Below are positions 53,817-62,637 of a stretch of DNA of 64,000 nucleotides, piece after piece. The position numbers and the translations under genes are program-made. The stretch is from Hymenobacter sublimis. Lineage in GTDB: Bacteria > Bacteroidota > Bacteroidia > Cytophagales > Hymenobacteraceae. The stretch spans positions 1-64,000 of the forward strand of contig NZ_CP095850.1 of the NCBI RefSeq assembly GCF_023101345.1. The letters are read 5' to 3'. Each line of letters starts with the position of its first letter. Positions within the stretch are counted from its first letter, which is position 1. Under the pieces are notes generated by a model. It worked only from the letters and a program-made list of their open reading frames with translations, was not told the origin of the DNA and did no database searches.

Positions 53817-54609
53817 GGGGTTCTTCTTCCCAAAGGGCGGATTTACACGCTAAGCACTTTTTAGCTTCTGGGCGTAATTGTAGACGGTGCCATAGGCCAG
53901 GTCTAACTGCTTGATGACTTGATTCATAGATAAGCCATTGCGCAGAAGCTGCGCAATGGCCTCCTGCTTAGACTGGGCCAGTGGCGGCCGGGCCACATGC
54001 TTGCCCTGGGCTTTGGCCCGGGCCATGCCGGCGCGCACGCGCTGGCTGATGAGCGTGCTCTCAAACAGGGCCAGCGAAGCCATGACGTGGAACACCAACT
54101 CGCCCGTGGGCGTGGTGGTGTCGATATTTTCCTGGTAGGAGACGAAGTCCACCCCTAGGCTCTGGAATTCCTTCGGCGCGTTGACCAGCGCCTGGGTCGA
54201 GCGGGCAAAGCGGTCGTAGCGCCGGACCAGCACCGCGTCGAGCTACCGGTTCTTGGCCGCCGCCATCATCCGTTTGTACTGAGTTCATTCCTCGCTGGTA
54301 CCCGAGGCCTAGTCCACGTATTCATCGACAACGGCAAAGCCGCGGCGCTGGGCGTACTCGCGCAGGGGGCGCAGCTGCGTCTCCGGGGCCTGCCCTTTGT
54401 CGAGGGTGGAGACGCGGGCATAGAGCGCCACGCGGGTGGGCTGGTCGGTCGGGTTGGCGGGCATCGGAGGTTATCAAAAAGGAGTTCCTTGTTGATAGGC
54501 AGCACGCACCCGCTCTACAGCGTAGAATCAGTCTTTCTCAGGCAGTACTATAACCCTCTTTGATAACCGGGCTTAGCGTGTAAATCCGCCCTTTTGGCAA
54601 AAGAACCCC
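53817..54609. mobile_element. Tn3-derived miniature element, copy 1
   Basis: 793 bp bounded by 38-bp inverted repeats of Tn3 type. The left one (53817-53854) begins GGGGTTCTTCTTCCC and ends ACACGCTAAG; the right one (54572-54609) is its near match. It carries only a dead resolvase gene and no transposase, so it would need a transposase in trans. Copy 2 at 56825-57617 appears identical. Flanking 5-mers (TAAAA and TATGT) do not match. Confidence 0.85.
53850..54464 (-). pseudogene. Resolvase with three in-frame stops, copy 1
   Basis: From ATG 54464 the frame reads MPANPTDQPTRVALYARVST, a resolvase start with its catalytic Ser, and ends with VIKQLDLAYGTVYNYAQKLK at 53850. In between, TAG, TGA and TAG fall near 54314, 54287 and 54242. 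At each the expected family residue would be Gln or Arg, so single C-to-T changes explain them. Only the part from 54233 (MLVRRYDRFARS) is open. A protein cannot be made without suppression. Confidence 0.8.
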
Positions 54610-54696
54610 TATGTACCCTAACCGGGAGCCGGATGAGGAAATTGAAATCGACGACTACGAATAGCCAGCGGGTGCCAAAGTAGCGCCACTGGCACA

Positions 54697-54729
54697 AAAA
54701 AGCCCGAGGCATTGATGTCCTCGGGCTTT
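54697..54729. terminator. Terminator
   Basis: AAAAGCCCGAGG pairs with 54718-54729 (12-bp stem, 9-base loop) with A- and T-runs. It lies at the 3' end of the 54750 gene. A short tail MYPNREPDEEIEIDDYE (54611-54663, plus strand) precedes it and may be a gene cut by the Tn3-type element. Confidence 0.75.
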
Positions 54730-54749
54730 TCGGTTCAAGAGTAGCTCAT

Positions 54750-56099
54750 TCAGCCTGCTGAACTGAGCTGCTCAGCTAGCTGCTTGAAAATTTCAAAGGC
54801 CGCGTGCCCACCTATGCTGCCGACACTTTCCTTAGTCAACTCCTGTAACGCGTCAAGGGAGCGCAGTAAAATCCCTTTCTTGGGTTCACTGCGTTGTAGC
54901 TGCGCATCGACTACCTGCAGTTGATCGTCAATATCTTCTCGTTGCGTCGCAAAAGTTTCAGTGGCCAGTATCTCACGGAGCTGCTTAACCAGCTCTTTCA
55001 GCTGCTGAAGCTGCGTACCTGAAATGACCTGCTTCACTGAGTCGCCACTGGCTACATTCACCTGAGCCCCCTGCCCGGTATTCGTCGTTTGCACAGAATT
55101 AGCACCCGTAGAAACTGCGTTGGTGCTGTTGTCGCCAAAATTGAAAATCTGGCTCGTTTGAAAGGGAAACGCCGCTTCCACCTTATCCAGCCTTTTTTCT
55201 TCCTGCTGGATGAAGTAAATCGTCTCATGCATGCCTAGATCAATCGGGCACGCTTCAATTTTTCCCTGAAAAGTGCATTTGAGCTTGTGGGCTGCCAGTT
55301 CTGTATTCAGTAGCTGAACGACTTCTTGGAGATACAGTTTTTTCTCACTCTTCTCATGGAATTGGTGGGTGCCAGCAATCAGGATACGGCGCGTTTCACT
55401 TAGGCCGTTCGGGGTGTTGAATGGGTACCGTTGTGCAGTCGCTTTGTCAAAAGCAACCTGTGCCTGCCGACGGACAATATCTTCGTGTGTCATTACGGAA
55501 GTAGTTAACTGATGTGGACGTATCCTGTTAGCTGCCGCTTTCTCTCCGGCCTCGGTTAGATGTACATCGAAATAGTGAGTACGCCGACCATAGGGCCACT
55601 CGTTGAGCGTGTCGTTTGGCTTGTCATATTCCAGGAGGCCGCGCCGTACGCATTCCTCCAGAATAAGATGAAACTCCACCTCATCTTTGGCAGCTGCTAA
55701 GGGAAAGTCATTGTGGATATTGATGTCGCGTGTTTTGTACGCCGGCACATCCACATCATACAGCACCTGTAACAAGTGGTCCCGCTTTTCCTGCAGTGAC
55801 TCCGAAGTGCCCTGGGCGTCGTGGAAGGCCTGGCTGGTGATGTGAAATGGCTCTTGTCCTTTCTCCGAAGCCTCCCGGCAAAGCCCAGCCAGCTTGCTGC
55901 TGGGGGCATGGTTGCCGGCTACCGTACTATGGTACAGCCCTATCAAAAAATTAAAATCGAAGATGGCCTTACCGATGGGTGCAAATTCATACAGCACCAG
56001 CTTATTGTTACCTCTGTACGGTGAGAAAACAGCACTGCCTTTGATGGGGAGACCAGTTAGGGGACACGTGGCCAAAGCATTGAATAAGGAGTCAGGCAT
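54750..56099 (-). CDS. Unknown 449-residue protein, cargo between Tn3-type copies
   Basis: A soluble multi-part protein. The N-terminal 210 residues are mixed alpha/beta with winged-helix-like character (EFHLILEECVRRGLLEYDKP then LTEAGEKAA). A middle domain around 240-330 contains ETRRILIAGTHQFHEKSEKK. A Thr/Asn/Gly/Val-rich low-complexity strand segment with repeated Ser/Thr-Asn pairs (about 335-370) is followed by a coiled-coil-like C-terminus (QLQQLKELVKQLREIL). This layout, with a Gly/Asn linker before a helical tail, occurs in some defence effectors, but I cannot assign a function. Confidence 0.6.
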   Translation of the reverse strand: MPDSLFNALATCPLTGLPIKGSAVFSPYRGNNKLVLYEFAPIGKAIFDFNFLIGLYHSTVAGNHAPSSKLAGLCREASEKGQEPFHITSQAFHDAQGTSESLQEKRDHLLQVLYDVDVPAYKTRDINIHNDFPLAAAKDEVEFHLILEECVRRGLLEYDKPNDTLNEWPYGRRTHYFDVHLTEAGEKAAANRIRPHQLTTSVMTHEDIVRRQAQVAFDKATAQRYPFNTPNGLSETRRILIAGTHQFHEKSEKKLYLQEVVQLLNTELAAHKLKCTFQGKIEACPIDLGMHETIYFIQQEEKRLDKVEAAFPFQTSQIFNFGDNSTNAVSTGANSVQTTNTGQGAQVNVASGDSVKQVISGTQLQQLKELVKQLREILATETFATQREDIDDQLQVVDAQLQRSEPKKGILLRSLDALQELTKESVGSIGGHAAFEIFKQLAEQLSSAG

Positions 56100-56168
56100 T
56101 TGACCAATGTATTAGGCAGTTAGCACCAGTGTAATGTCAGCTTACAGTAGGCACGAAGCTACTAAAAA

Positions 56169-56194
56169 GCCCCTGACTGTTATCCGTCAGGGGC
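56169..56194. terminator. Terminator
   Basis: GCCCCTGAC (56169-56177) pairs with 56186-56194, flanked by AAAAA on the left and CTTCT on the right; it serves the minus-strand gene at 56230. Confidence 0.65.
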
Positions 56195-56229
56195 CTTCTA
56201 GTGGGCATTTTGCTGTCGTCAGGCTCCAC

Positions 56230-56646
56230 TCAGGCTTTCTGGGCCAGCAGCTGCAGGGCGTAGGTGCGGTGGGATAGCTCCAGCTCGTCCGGATTTATCG
56301 TGGCCCCGGCGGCAATGCACACCCCAATGGCCTGCTTGATCATCCCTTGCCCGACGCCCCGAAACTTGTCTAGTTCCGTCAGTGTATCGGCCAACTCGCC
56401 TATAGTATGAATACCGGCAGTCCGGCAGCAGCTCAGCAGCCGGCGGGGAAAACCGGGCACGTCCGCCAGGCTCTTAGCCAAGCCATCGCCGGAGGGTGCC
56501 GACTCAAAGTAGGGTACGGCTACGGCCGCCAGAATAGTAACCCCTGGCAGTACTTCTTCCGACTTCTTCCAGCGGGAAACAATGCTATTTTCGGTAAGCG
56601 TGTCGTCGGTTACTTCAAGGTCGATTACAAGCTGAAATCTTCTCAT
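56230..56646 (-). CDS. Unknown protein with an RpoA-CTD-like helical region
   Basis: A 138-residue protein from MRRFQLVIDLEV at 56646. Residues 75-120 (CRTAGIHTIGELADTLTELD, FRGVGQGMIKQAI) look like the helix-hairpin-helix of RNA polymerase alpha C-terminal domains, which bind DNA or protein. It is divergently placed to nothing and shares its transposon-flanked segment with the 54750 gene, 130 bp away. Confidence 0.5.
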   Translation of the reverse strand: MRRFQLVIDLEVTDDTLTENSIVSRWKKSEEVLPGVTILAAVAVPYFESAPSGDGLAKSLADVPGFPRRLLSCCRTAGIHTIGELADTLTELDKFRGVGQGMIKQAIGVCIAAGATINPDELELSHRTYALQLLAQKA

Positions 56647-56824
56647 ATGGAGCAAAAACAAGATAAAATAGGAACAGGGCGGCCTTGCCCAACGGAAAGA
56701 TACTACTCCTTTTGTTACTTACTACTCCTACCCTTGCTCCGCGATTTCTTGGAATGTTTTCTCCAGCTTATCGGCCATATTCATCACCTCTATACCCAGC
56801 CCCACTAAGTTCTCCGGCAGGGTA

Positions 56825-57617
56825 GGGGTTCTTCTTCCCAAAGGGCGGATTTACACGCTAAGCACTTTTTAGCTTCTGGGCGTAATTGTAGACGGTGCCA
56901 TAGGCCAGGTCTAACTGCTTGATGACTTGATTCATAGATAAGCCATTGCGCAGAAGCTGCGCAATGGCCTCCTGCTTAGACTGGGCCAGTGGCGGCCGGG
57001 CCACATGCTTGCCCTGGGCTTTGGCCCGGGCCATGCCGGCGCGCACGCGCTGGCTGATGAGCGTGCTCTCAAACAGGGCCAGCGAAGCCATGACGTGGAA
57101 CACCAACTCGCCCGTGGGCGTGGTGGTGTCGATATTTTCCTGGTAGGAGACGAAGTCCACCCCTAGGCTCTGGAATTCCTTCGGCGCGTTGACCAGCGCC
57201 TGGGTCGAGCGGGCAAAGCGGTCGTAGCGCCGGACCAGCACCGCGTCGAGCTACCGGTTCTTGGCCGCCGCCATCATCCGTTTGTACTGAGTTCATTCCT
57301 CGCTGGTACCCGAGGCCTAGTCCACGTATTCATCGACAACGGCAAAGCCGCGGCGCTGGGCGTACTCGCGCAGGGGGCGCAGCTGCGTCTCCGGGGCCTG
57401 CCCTTTGTCGAGGGTGGAGACGCGGGCATAGAGCGCCACGCGGGTGGGCTGGTCGGTCGGGTTGGCGGGCATCGGAGGTTATCAAAAAGGAGTTCCTTGT
57501 TGATAGGCAGCACGCACCCGCTCTACAGCGTAGAATCAGTCTTTCTCAGGCAGTACTATAACCCTCTTTGATAACCGGGCTTAGCGTGTAAATCCGCCCT
57601 TTTGGCAAAAGAACCCC
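56825..57617. mobile_element. Tn3-derived miniature element, copy 2
   Basis: As far as I can compare by eye, an exact copy of 53817-54609 in the same orientation, offset by 3008 bp, with terminal repeats at 56825-56862 and 57580-57617. Flanking 5-mers (GGGTA and AGAAT) match neither each other nor those of copy 1. The identity implies recent duplication or gene conversion. Confidence 0.85.
56858..57472 (-). pseudogene. Resolvase with three in-frame stops, copy 2
   Basis: The same dead resolvase as in copy 1, with the same three stops, so the damage came before duplication. The open part starts at 57241. Confidence 0.8.
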
Positions 57618-57914
57618 AGAATTCTCAAGGCAGCTCAGCAACTACGTATAATAGTTACTGAGCATAGATGAACGGCCTGCTCATGTTCTTTTCTAGCCTG
57701 GCTCGAAGCCTCAAGCCCTTCACGTTTTGCATCGTGCCGAGTTCTGCAACAGCCACTGCACCATTCGGGGCCAGGTAAACCAGGATACACGAGCTCACAT
57801 ACTGGTTTGAAGCGGCCATGGTCTTTTTGTCCAGCCACTAGTTGCGTCCGTCCATGTTAATCCTTTCGGAGAGGCAGCACCTTTGTTATATCAATTCACC
57901 TAACCCCCACTTCC
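57618..57914. other. Stretch without a confident gene
   Basis: On the minus strand two overlapping frames exist: 57635-57838 (Cys-rich, EWCSGCCRTRHD) and 57655-57819 (MAASNQYVSSCILVYLAPNG, 54 codons, preceded in frame by a TAG). Either could be a small gene or a fragment; neither is supported by context. Confidence 0.3.
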
Positions 57915-58208
57915 ATGAAGAATGTAGGATTGCTGGTCCGGCTCGAAGCGAAGCCCGGTAAAGAGCAGGCAGTACTCGAATTTTTGACGGGCGCTCTGCC
58001 CCTGGCTCAGCAAGAGCCGGCTACCATAACCTGGTATGCTATTCAGCTGGCGCCGGCCACCTTCGGTATCTTTGATACCTTTCCGGATGAAGCGGGCCGG
58101 CAGGCGCATCTGAACGGCCCTATTGCCGCTGCGTTGATGGCCCATGCAGCCGACTTGCTGGCCGTGCCGCCTGTCATTGAACAAGTAGCTATCTTGGCTG
58201 CCAAATAA
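57915..58208 (+). CDS. Antibiotic biosynthesis monooxygenase (ABM) family protein
   Basis: A 97-residue ferredoxin-fold protein with NVGLLVRLEAKPGKEQAVLE at the start and TFGIFDTFPDEAGRQAHLNG in the middle, both typical of ABM dimers. Such proteins oxidise or bind quinols and aromatic compounds, and often accompany SDR and AKR genes. A very strong terminator follows. Confidence 0.85.
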   Translation: MKNVGLLVRLEAKPGKEQAVLEFLTGALPLAQQEPATITWYAIQLAPATFGIFDTFPDEAGRQAHLNGPIAAALMAHAADLLAVPPVIEQVAILAAK

Positions 58209-58211
58209 TTA

Positions 58212-58261
58212 CCAGCCCCTAAAGCGACCTATGCCCAGGCATAGGTCGCTTTAGGGGCTGG
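58212..58261. terminator. Long perfect hairpin terminator
   Basis: A 24-bp perfect stem (58212-58235 with 58238-58261) starts CCAGCCCCTAAAGCG. It separates the ABM gene from the AraC gene. There is no strong T-run. Confidence 0.75.
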
Positions 58262-58304
58262 CGGGCAGTTAGTCCGGTTGGCTAGCTGCTATTCTTCTCA
58301 CGCA

Positions 58305-59186
58305 ATGGCGATTGACTGTCTCCTGCTAACTCATCCGCACACGGGTGAATTAGCGTTTCGAAGCTACTCCTTTAGCGACGACACCCCGTTTAACTACTTG
58401 CAACGCAATAATTATTACTCCCTCATTCTGCTTACGCAGGGCAGCGGCGAGCTACGCGCCAACTTTGCCACCTACCTGTTTGCTGGCAGTACGCTGTGTT
58501 GTTTTGGCCCTTACCAACCCTACACTATCCAAGCCAGCACCGCTGTAGCGGGCCTGGTCCTGGATTTTCATGCCGACTTTTTCTGCATCTACCGGCATCA
58601 GCAGGAGGTAGCTAGCAATGGCATCTTGTTCAACACCATTTTTGAGCCGCCCTTCTTCCCGGTTACAGCAGAGGCGGTGCGTGAATTTGCGGCCCTGGCA
58701 GCTGTGATGCAAGAGGAAGTACGGCGCCAAGAGGTAGCACAACAAGAGTCCATCGTATTATATCTGAAGCTCTTTTTGCTGAAAGCTATCCGTATTCGTA
58801 CTGCACAGCCCGCGTTAGGCACCGAGCAGAACCCGTCTGGCCGGGAGCCCTGGCTCCTGCAGCAACTTCAAGAGGCCATTAATACGCACTACCGCCACCT
58901 GCACACGGCCGGGGAGTATGCCGACCTGTTACGAGTTCCCGCCCGAAGCCTAACGCGCCTAGTCAAGTCCCATTATCAGAAGACGCTCAGCCAACTCATC
59001 ACGGAGCGAATCATTATGGAGGCCAAACGCGAACTGTACCTAACCAGTCAATCCGTCAAGGCTATCGCCTTCGCGCTGGGCTTCGGGGATGAATACTATT
59101 TCAGCCGCTTCTTCAAGAAAAATACGGCCGTATCGCCGCAGTTTTTTCGTGAATCAGTTGGGTTCGCAAAAGCAGAAGAAAGCTAG
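58305..59186 (+). CDS. AraC-family regulator
   Basis: A 293-residue protein from MAIDCLLLTHPHTGELAFRS (ATG 58305; an in-frame TTG lies 9 codons upstream). An N-terminal AraC-binding cupin with RNNYYSLILLTQGSGEL is followed by a double HTH (LLRVPARSLTRLVKSHYQKT; AIAFALGFGDEYYFSRFFKK). It is of a different branch from the AraC proteins at 41224-49383. It may control the ABM gene beside it. Confidence 0.9.
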   Translation: MAIDCLLLTHPHTGELAFRSYSFSDDTPFNYLQRNNYYSLILLTQGSGELRANFATYLFAGSTLCCFGPYQPYTIQASTAVAGLVLDFHADFFCIYRHQQEVASNGILFNTIFEPPFFPVTAEAVREFAALAAVMQEEVRRQEVAQQESIVLYLKLFLLKAIRIRTAQPALGTEQNPSGREPWLLQQLQEAINTHYRHLHTAGEYADLLRVPARSLTRLVKSHYQKTLSQLITERIIMEAKRELYLTSQSVKAIAFALGFGDEYYFSRFFKKNTAVSPQFFRESVGFAKAEES

Positions 59187-59326
59187 CGCTGTTGAGCTGC
59201 CAGCGGTTGGCTGGAGAAATCGTTTTTCTCAACCAGACCGCAGGCTTTCTTCTATAGGCTGCTGGCTCCCAAAGAGACCCCATACGGCGCATAGTATATA
59301 AAAAATATAATTATATAGGTAATTTA

Positions 59327-59362
59327 GGTGTTTTTGAACAAATAGGGTAAAACCTCCGAGTC
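59327..59362. repeat. Solo end of the GGGTGTTGTT element
   Basis: A diverged end with GAACAAATAGGGTAAAACC and CTCCGAGTC, matching 53769-53805. It lies 30 bp beyond the 3' end of the recombinase half. The A/T-rich 59290-59320 shows nothing else. Confidence 0.5.
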
Positions 59363-59392
59363 GTCCGGTTAGGGGGCGGCATTTTGGCTCGG

Positions 59393-59836
59393 TTACCGCT
59401 GCAGTTTGGCTAGGTAGTTTTTCAGGGAGAGGTACTTGCCGTACTTCAGGTGCACGTCCACGATGGTGGTGAGCGGTACGCCCAGCGCGTGCAGGTGCAG
59501 AATCCGCTCGCGGTCGGCGTCGTACATGGAGGGCTGCACCACCCCCTTGGGCTTGCCAAGCACGATGCCCTGCTCGCGCCGCGCCCGCAAGCCTTCCTTC
59601 GTGCGCTCGGAAACGAAGTCCCGCTCCAGCTCGGCCAGCATGGCGAAAATGGTGAGCAGGATTTTGTGGGTCATGTCGCGGTGATTCTGCGGGTCCAGGT
59701 CCAGGCCCTGCTTGACCAGAATCAGCCGGCACCGCTTCTGGTGAATCAACTCTTCAATCAGGCCCAGCACTTCGCGCAGCGAGCGGCCCAGCCGGGAGAG
59801 CTCGGAGACGATGACCGTATCGCCGGCAGCAACCTT
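59393..59836 (-). pseudogene. Serine recombinase, C-terminal half (split gene)
   Basis: The frame from AAGDTVIVSELSRLGRSL through LLTIFAMLAELERDFVSERT (E helix) and GIVLGKPKGVVQPS to a C-terminal HTH-like end (LHALGVPLTTIVDVHLKYGK) is the exact continuation of the half at 1892-2068. Upstream the open frame runs on into the 34-bp repeat and foreign DNA, up to an ATG at 59935, so a hybrid protein without the catalytic serine could be made but not work. Together the halves give about 205 residues, a normal resolvase length. Confidence 0.85.
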
Positions 59837-59870
59837 GGCCTTGGTTAAAAGTTTGGTACAAAGGTTAAAC
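59837..59870 (-). repeat. 34-bp junction repeat, right copy
   Basis: It begins GGCCTTGGTTAAAAG and ends AAAGGTTAAAC and is the exact reverse complement of 1858-1891. The 203 bp from 59871 to 60073 shows no transposase and no gene. Confidence 0.75.
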
Positions 59871-60073
59871 AGGCTAGTGAGAATTGTCTGACTCTCGGTG
59901 GGAGGCCCGCGCCTGCTACGGCTAACCTTTTTCACAAACTTCCCGTGCGCTTAGCCCCGGCGGGGTAATCGAGCTCGCCCAATACCGGCCCGAAGGCCCA
60001 TTGGCCCGCCAAAAAGGCCATTCTGAATGCCAGGACGGCGCGGTGGCGGTGGGTTTCGCTACCTTTAAAGCGC

Positions 60074-61189
60074 ATGAGCACGACCGCAGGGCCCTTGAAA
60101 ACGCCGCAGAAGACCCCGCCCCTGGTGAGCGGCGCCACCATTGCCCTGGCGTGGCTGCTGTTCAGCGGGTTCATGGTGCTGCTGATTTTCGTGCAGAACC
60201 TCTCGGCCGGTACGCCCACCGACTGGCGCGAGGCCCTGGGCGGGCGCCTGCTGCACGGCCTGATTTGGGGGCTGCTCACGCCGGTGGTGTTTGCCCTGGC
60301 GGCCCGCTTCAACCTCCTCGAGAGCCGCCACCGGCTGCGGCACCTGCTGGCCCACGCGGCGGCCAGCTACGTCCTCACGCTTGCTTACCGCCTCGTGTAC
60401 GCCGCCGTGATGCACGGCAGCGGGGCCGTGCCGGGCCGGGTTTCCCTCGCCGAGGTCGTGGCCAACGCCAACAGCTGGGTGCCCATTTACTGGATGCTGC
60501 TCTGCATCGCCTACGCCGTGCAGTACCGCGAGCGGTACCGCGAAGGCCGGGTGCGGGCCGCCCAGCTCGAAACCCAGCTGGTGCAGGCCCAGCTGCAGGC
60601 CCTGAAAATGCAGCTCCAGCCGCACTTTCTCTTCAATTCCATGAACGCCGTCTCGGCCCTGATGAGCCAGGACGTGAAGGCCGCCCGGCGCATGCTGGCC
60701 CAGCTCAGCCAGTTTCTGCGGCTGGTGCTGGAAGGTACCGACGAGCAGGAAGTGACCCTGGAACAGGAGCTGCGCCTCACCCGGCTCTACTTGGAAATCG
60801 AGCAAACCCGCTTCCCTGACCGGCTGGCCGTGCGCTACAATATTGCCCCCGATACCGAAGGGGCGCTGCTGCCCGCCCTGCTACTGCAGCCAGTGGTGGA
60901 AAACGCCGTGCGCCACGGCCTGGCGCCCCGCGCCGGGGCCGGCGAGCTGGCCGTGCGGGCCGAAAAACAGGGCGACCGGCTGCTGCTGCAAGTGCAGGAC
61001 AACGGCCGGGGCGCGGCCGACACCGCCGCGCGGGGCATCGGCCTGCGCAACCTGGAAAGCCGGCTGGCCACGCTCTACGGCCCGGACTATGCCCTGGCGG
61101 TGGAGTCGGCCCCGGCGTGCGGCTACTGCCTGCGCTTGTCCATCCCGTTCCGGCGGGCGGTGGCCGGCGTTACCCCAGAGCCCGCATGA
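60074..61189 (+). CDS. LytS-type sensor histidine kinase
   Basis: A 371-residue membrane kinase. Four hydrophobic segments (about 22-41, 58-78, 93-113, 134-150) form the sensor part. The dimerisation region has the phospho-acceptor H184 in QLQPHFLFNS, and a compact ATPase follows with VVENAVRHGL (N box) and DNGRGA (G box). It phosphorylates the LytTR regulator encoded next; the genes overlap by ATGA. Such pairs in Bacteroidota sense envelope or unknown signals. Confidence 0.9.
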   Translation: MSTTAGPLKTPQKTPPLVSGATIALAWLLFSGFMVLLIFVQNLSAGTPTDWREALGGRLLHGLIWGLLTPVVFALAARFNLLESRHRLRHLLAHAAASYVLTLAYRLVYAAVMHGSGAVPGRVSLAEVVANANSWVPIYWMLLCIAYAVQYRERYREGRVRAAQLETQLVQAQLQALKMQLQPHFLFNSMNAVSALMSQDVKAARRMLAQLSQFLRLVLEGTDEQEVTLEQELRLTRLYLEIEQTRFPDRLAVRYNIAPDTEGALLPALLLQPVVENAVRHGLAPRAGAGELAVRAEKQGDRLLLQVQDNGRGAADTAARGIGLRNLESRLATLYGPDYALAVESAPACGYCLRLSIPFRRAVAGVTPEPA

Positions 61190-61968
61190 GCCCCATCCGC
61201 ACGCTGCTGGTCGACGACGAGCCCCTGGCGCGCAGCCTGCTGCGCGAACTGTTGGCCGATTTTCCGGCGCTGGCCGTAACGGGCGAAGCCGCCAACGGCA
61301 CCGAGGCCCTCACCGCCCTGCACACCGGCGCATACGACGTCGTTTTCCTTGATGTGCAGCTGCCTGACCTTGATGGCGTGCAGGTGCTGCGGCGGCTGCA
61401 GGCGGCCGGCCAGCCGCTCCCGCTGGTGGTGTTCGTGACGGCCTACGACCAGTACGCGGTGCAGGCCTTCGCCCTGCACGCCGTCGATTACCTGCTCAAA
61501 CCGCTGGACCCCGACCGGTTTGCCGACTGCGTGGGCCGGCTGCCGCCGCAGTTGCTGCTGCGCCAAAGCCCGGCCCCCGGCCCCGCGCTGGCGGCCCTGC
61601 TGCACAGCTGGACCGCCCCGCCTGTGCCCGACTATCAGGACCAGTTTCTGGTGAAGCTGCCCGAGCGCAGCTTCTTCGTGCCGGCCGCCGAGGTGTGCTA
61701 CTTCGAAGCCACCGGCAACGGCGTGCTGCTGCACGCGGCCGGCAGGCACTACCCGCTGCGCACGGCCCTGGGCCAGCTGGCCGAGCGGCTCGACCCGGCC
61801 GTGTTCCTGCGCATTCACCGCTCGTGCATCGTCAACCCGGCCCACATCGTGGATTTTAAGCATTGGTCGCACGGCGAGTACCTGTTTCGCATGGCCAACG
61901 GGCAGCACGTCACCTCCTCGCGCAGCTACAGCGCCGGGGTGCAGCAGCTGCTCAAGCGCTTCGCCTGA
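61186..61968 (+). CDS. LytTR-family response regulator
   Basis: A 260-residue regulator from MSPIRTLLVDDEP. The receiver domain has D10-D11, phospho-acceptor D56 in VVFLDVQLPD, Thr in FVTAYDQYA and Lys in YLLKPLDP. The LytTR DNA-binding domain (about 155-258) contains FLVKLPERSFFVPAAEVCYF and FLRIHRSCIVN. It forms a coupled pair with the kinase. The ATG overlaps the kinase stop. Confidence 0.9.
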   Translation: MSPIRTLLVDDEPLARSLLRELLADFPALAVTGEAANGTEALTALHTGAYDVVFLDVQLPDLDGVQVLRRLQAAGQPLPLVVFVTAYDQYAVQAFALHAVDYLLKPLDPDRFADCVGRLPPQLLLRQSPAPGPALAALLHSWTAPPVPDYQDQFLVKLPERSFFVPAAEVCYFEATGNGVLLHAAGRHYPLRTALGQLAERLDPAVFLRIHRSCIVNPAHIVDFKHWSHGEYLFRMANGQHVTSSRSYSAGVQQLLKRFA

Positions 61969-62097
61969 GCCGGGCCGGGCCGCAAAAGGCCGGTTCACCC
62001 CGGAATAGGTCCAGTTGGCCCGTGTCGGGCGTTCATCTTCTGGAGTTGCCCGTTAGCGCACCAGCCCCCCGCTCATGAGGTGGCAACGGCGCACGAC

Positions 62098-62541
62098 ATG
62101 ACCAAACCCTTCCTCTTTTTACTAGCACTCACCTTCATCGGAGCCCTGACAGCCCACGCCCAACATAACCCGGCGGGCACGAAACCGATGCCGGGCATGG
62201 CCGGGATGGCCGGCATGCACATGAACCACGGCATGGCCGCCCCGGGCACCCCGGTCGCCGCCTTCCAGCACGGCATGGATTCGGTGATGGTGGTGATGGA
62301 CGAGGGCATGCGCCGCATGACCGGCGCCAACCCCAACGACATCGACGCCAGCTTCGCGGCCATGATGCTGCCCCACCACCAGGGTGCCGTGGACATGGCC
62401 CGCCTGCAACTGCTATACGGCAAAGACCCGGCCCTGCGCCGCCTCGCCCAAAGCATCATCGCCGAGCAGCAGGTCGAGATTCAGCAGATGGCCGCCTGGC
62501 TGAAGCAGCATCCGGTGGCGAGCCAGAGTTCTGGCAAATAG
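62098..62541 (+). CDS. Secreted DUF305 protein
   Basis: A 147-residue protein with a signal peptide (MTKPFLFLLALTFIGALTAH) and a Met/His/Gly-rich linker (GMAGMAGMHMNHGMA) that could bind copper, then a DUF305 helical domain with MLPHHQGAVDMARL. Related proteins occur with copper or silver resistance genes, but no such genes are seen here. ATG 62098 puts the signal at the terminus. Confidence 0.8.
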   Translation: MTKPFLFLLALTFIGALTAHAQHNPAGTKPMPGMAGMAGMHMNHGMAAPGTPVAAFQHGMDSVMVVMDEGMRRMTGANPNDIDASFAAMMLPHHQGAVDMARLQLLYGKDPALRRLAQSIIAEQQVEIQQMAAWLKQHPVASQSSGK

Positions 62542-62560
62542 CGCCCAATCAATCAGAACC

Positions 62561-62617
62561 GTCATGCTTCGACTACGGCTGCGCTCCTGGCTTGATGCGC
62601 CACATGCTCAGCATGAC
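62561..62617. repeat. REP-like intergenic inverted repeat
   Basis: GTCATGCT (62561-62568) and AGCATGAC (62610-62617) bracket a GC-rich interior that mentions CTACGGCTGCGCTCCTGG. Repeats of this kind are, from memory, common between genes in Hymenobacter genomes. Confidence 0.45.
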
Positions 62618-62637
62618 GTTCTTTTCCCCAATCCCAA

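Noticed and set aside
54611-54663. 17-residue acidic peptide MYPNREPDEEIEIDDYE as a real gene
   Set aside because: It starts 2 bp after the Tn3-type end and is more likely the tail of a gene cut by the insertion.
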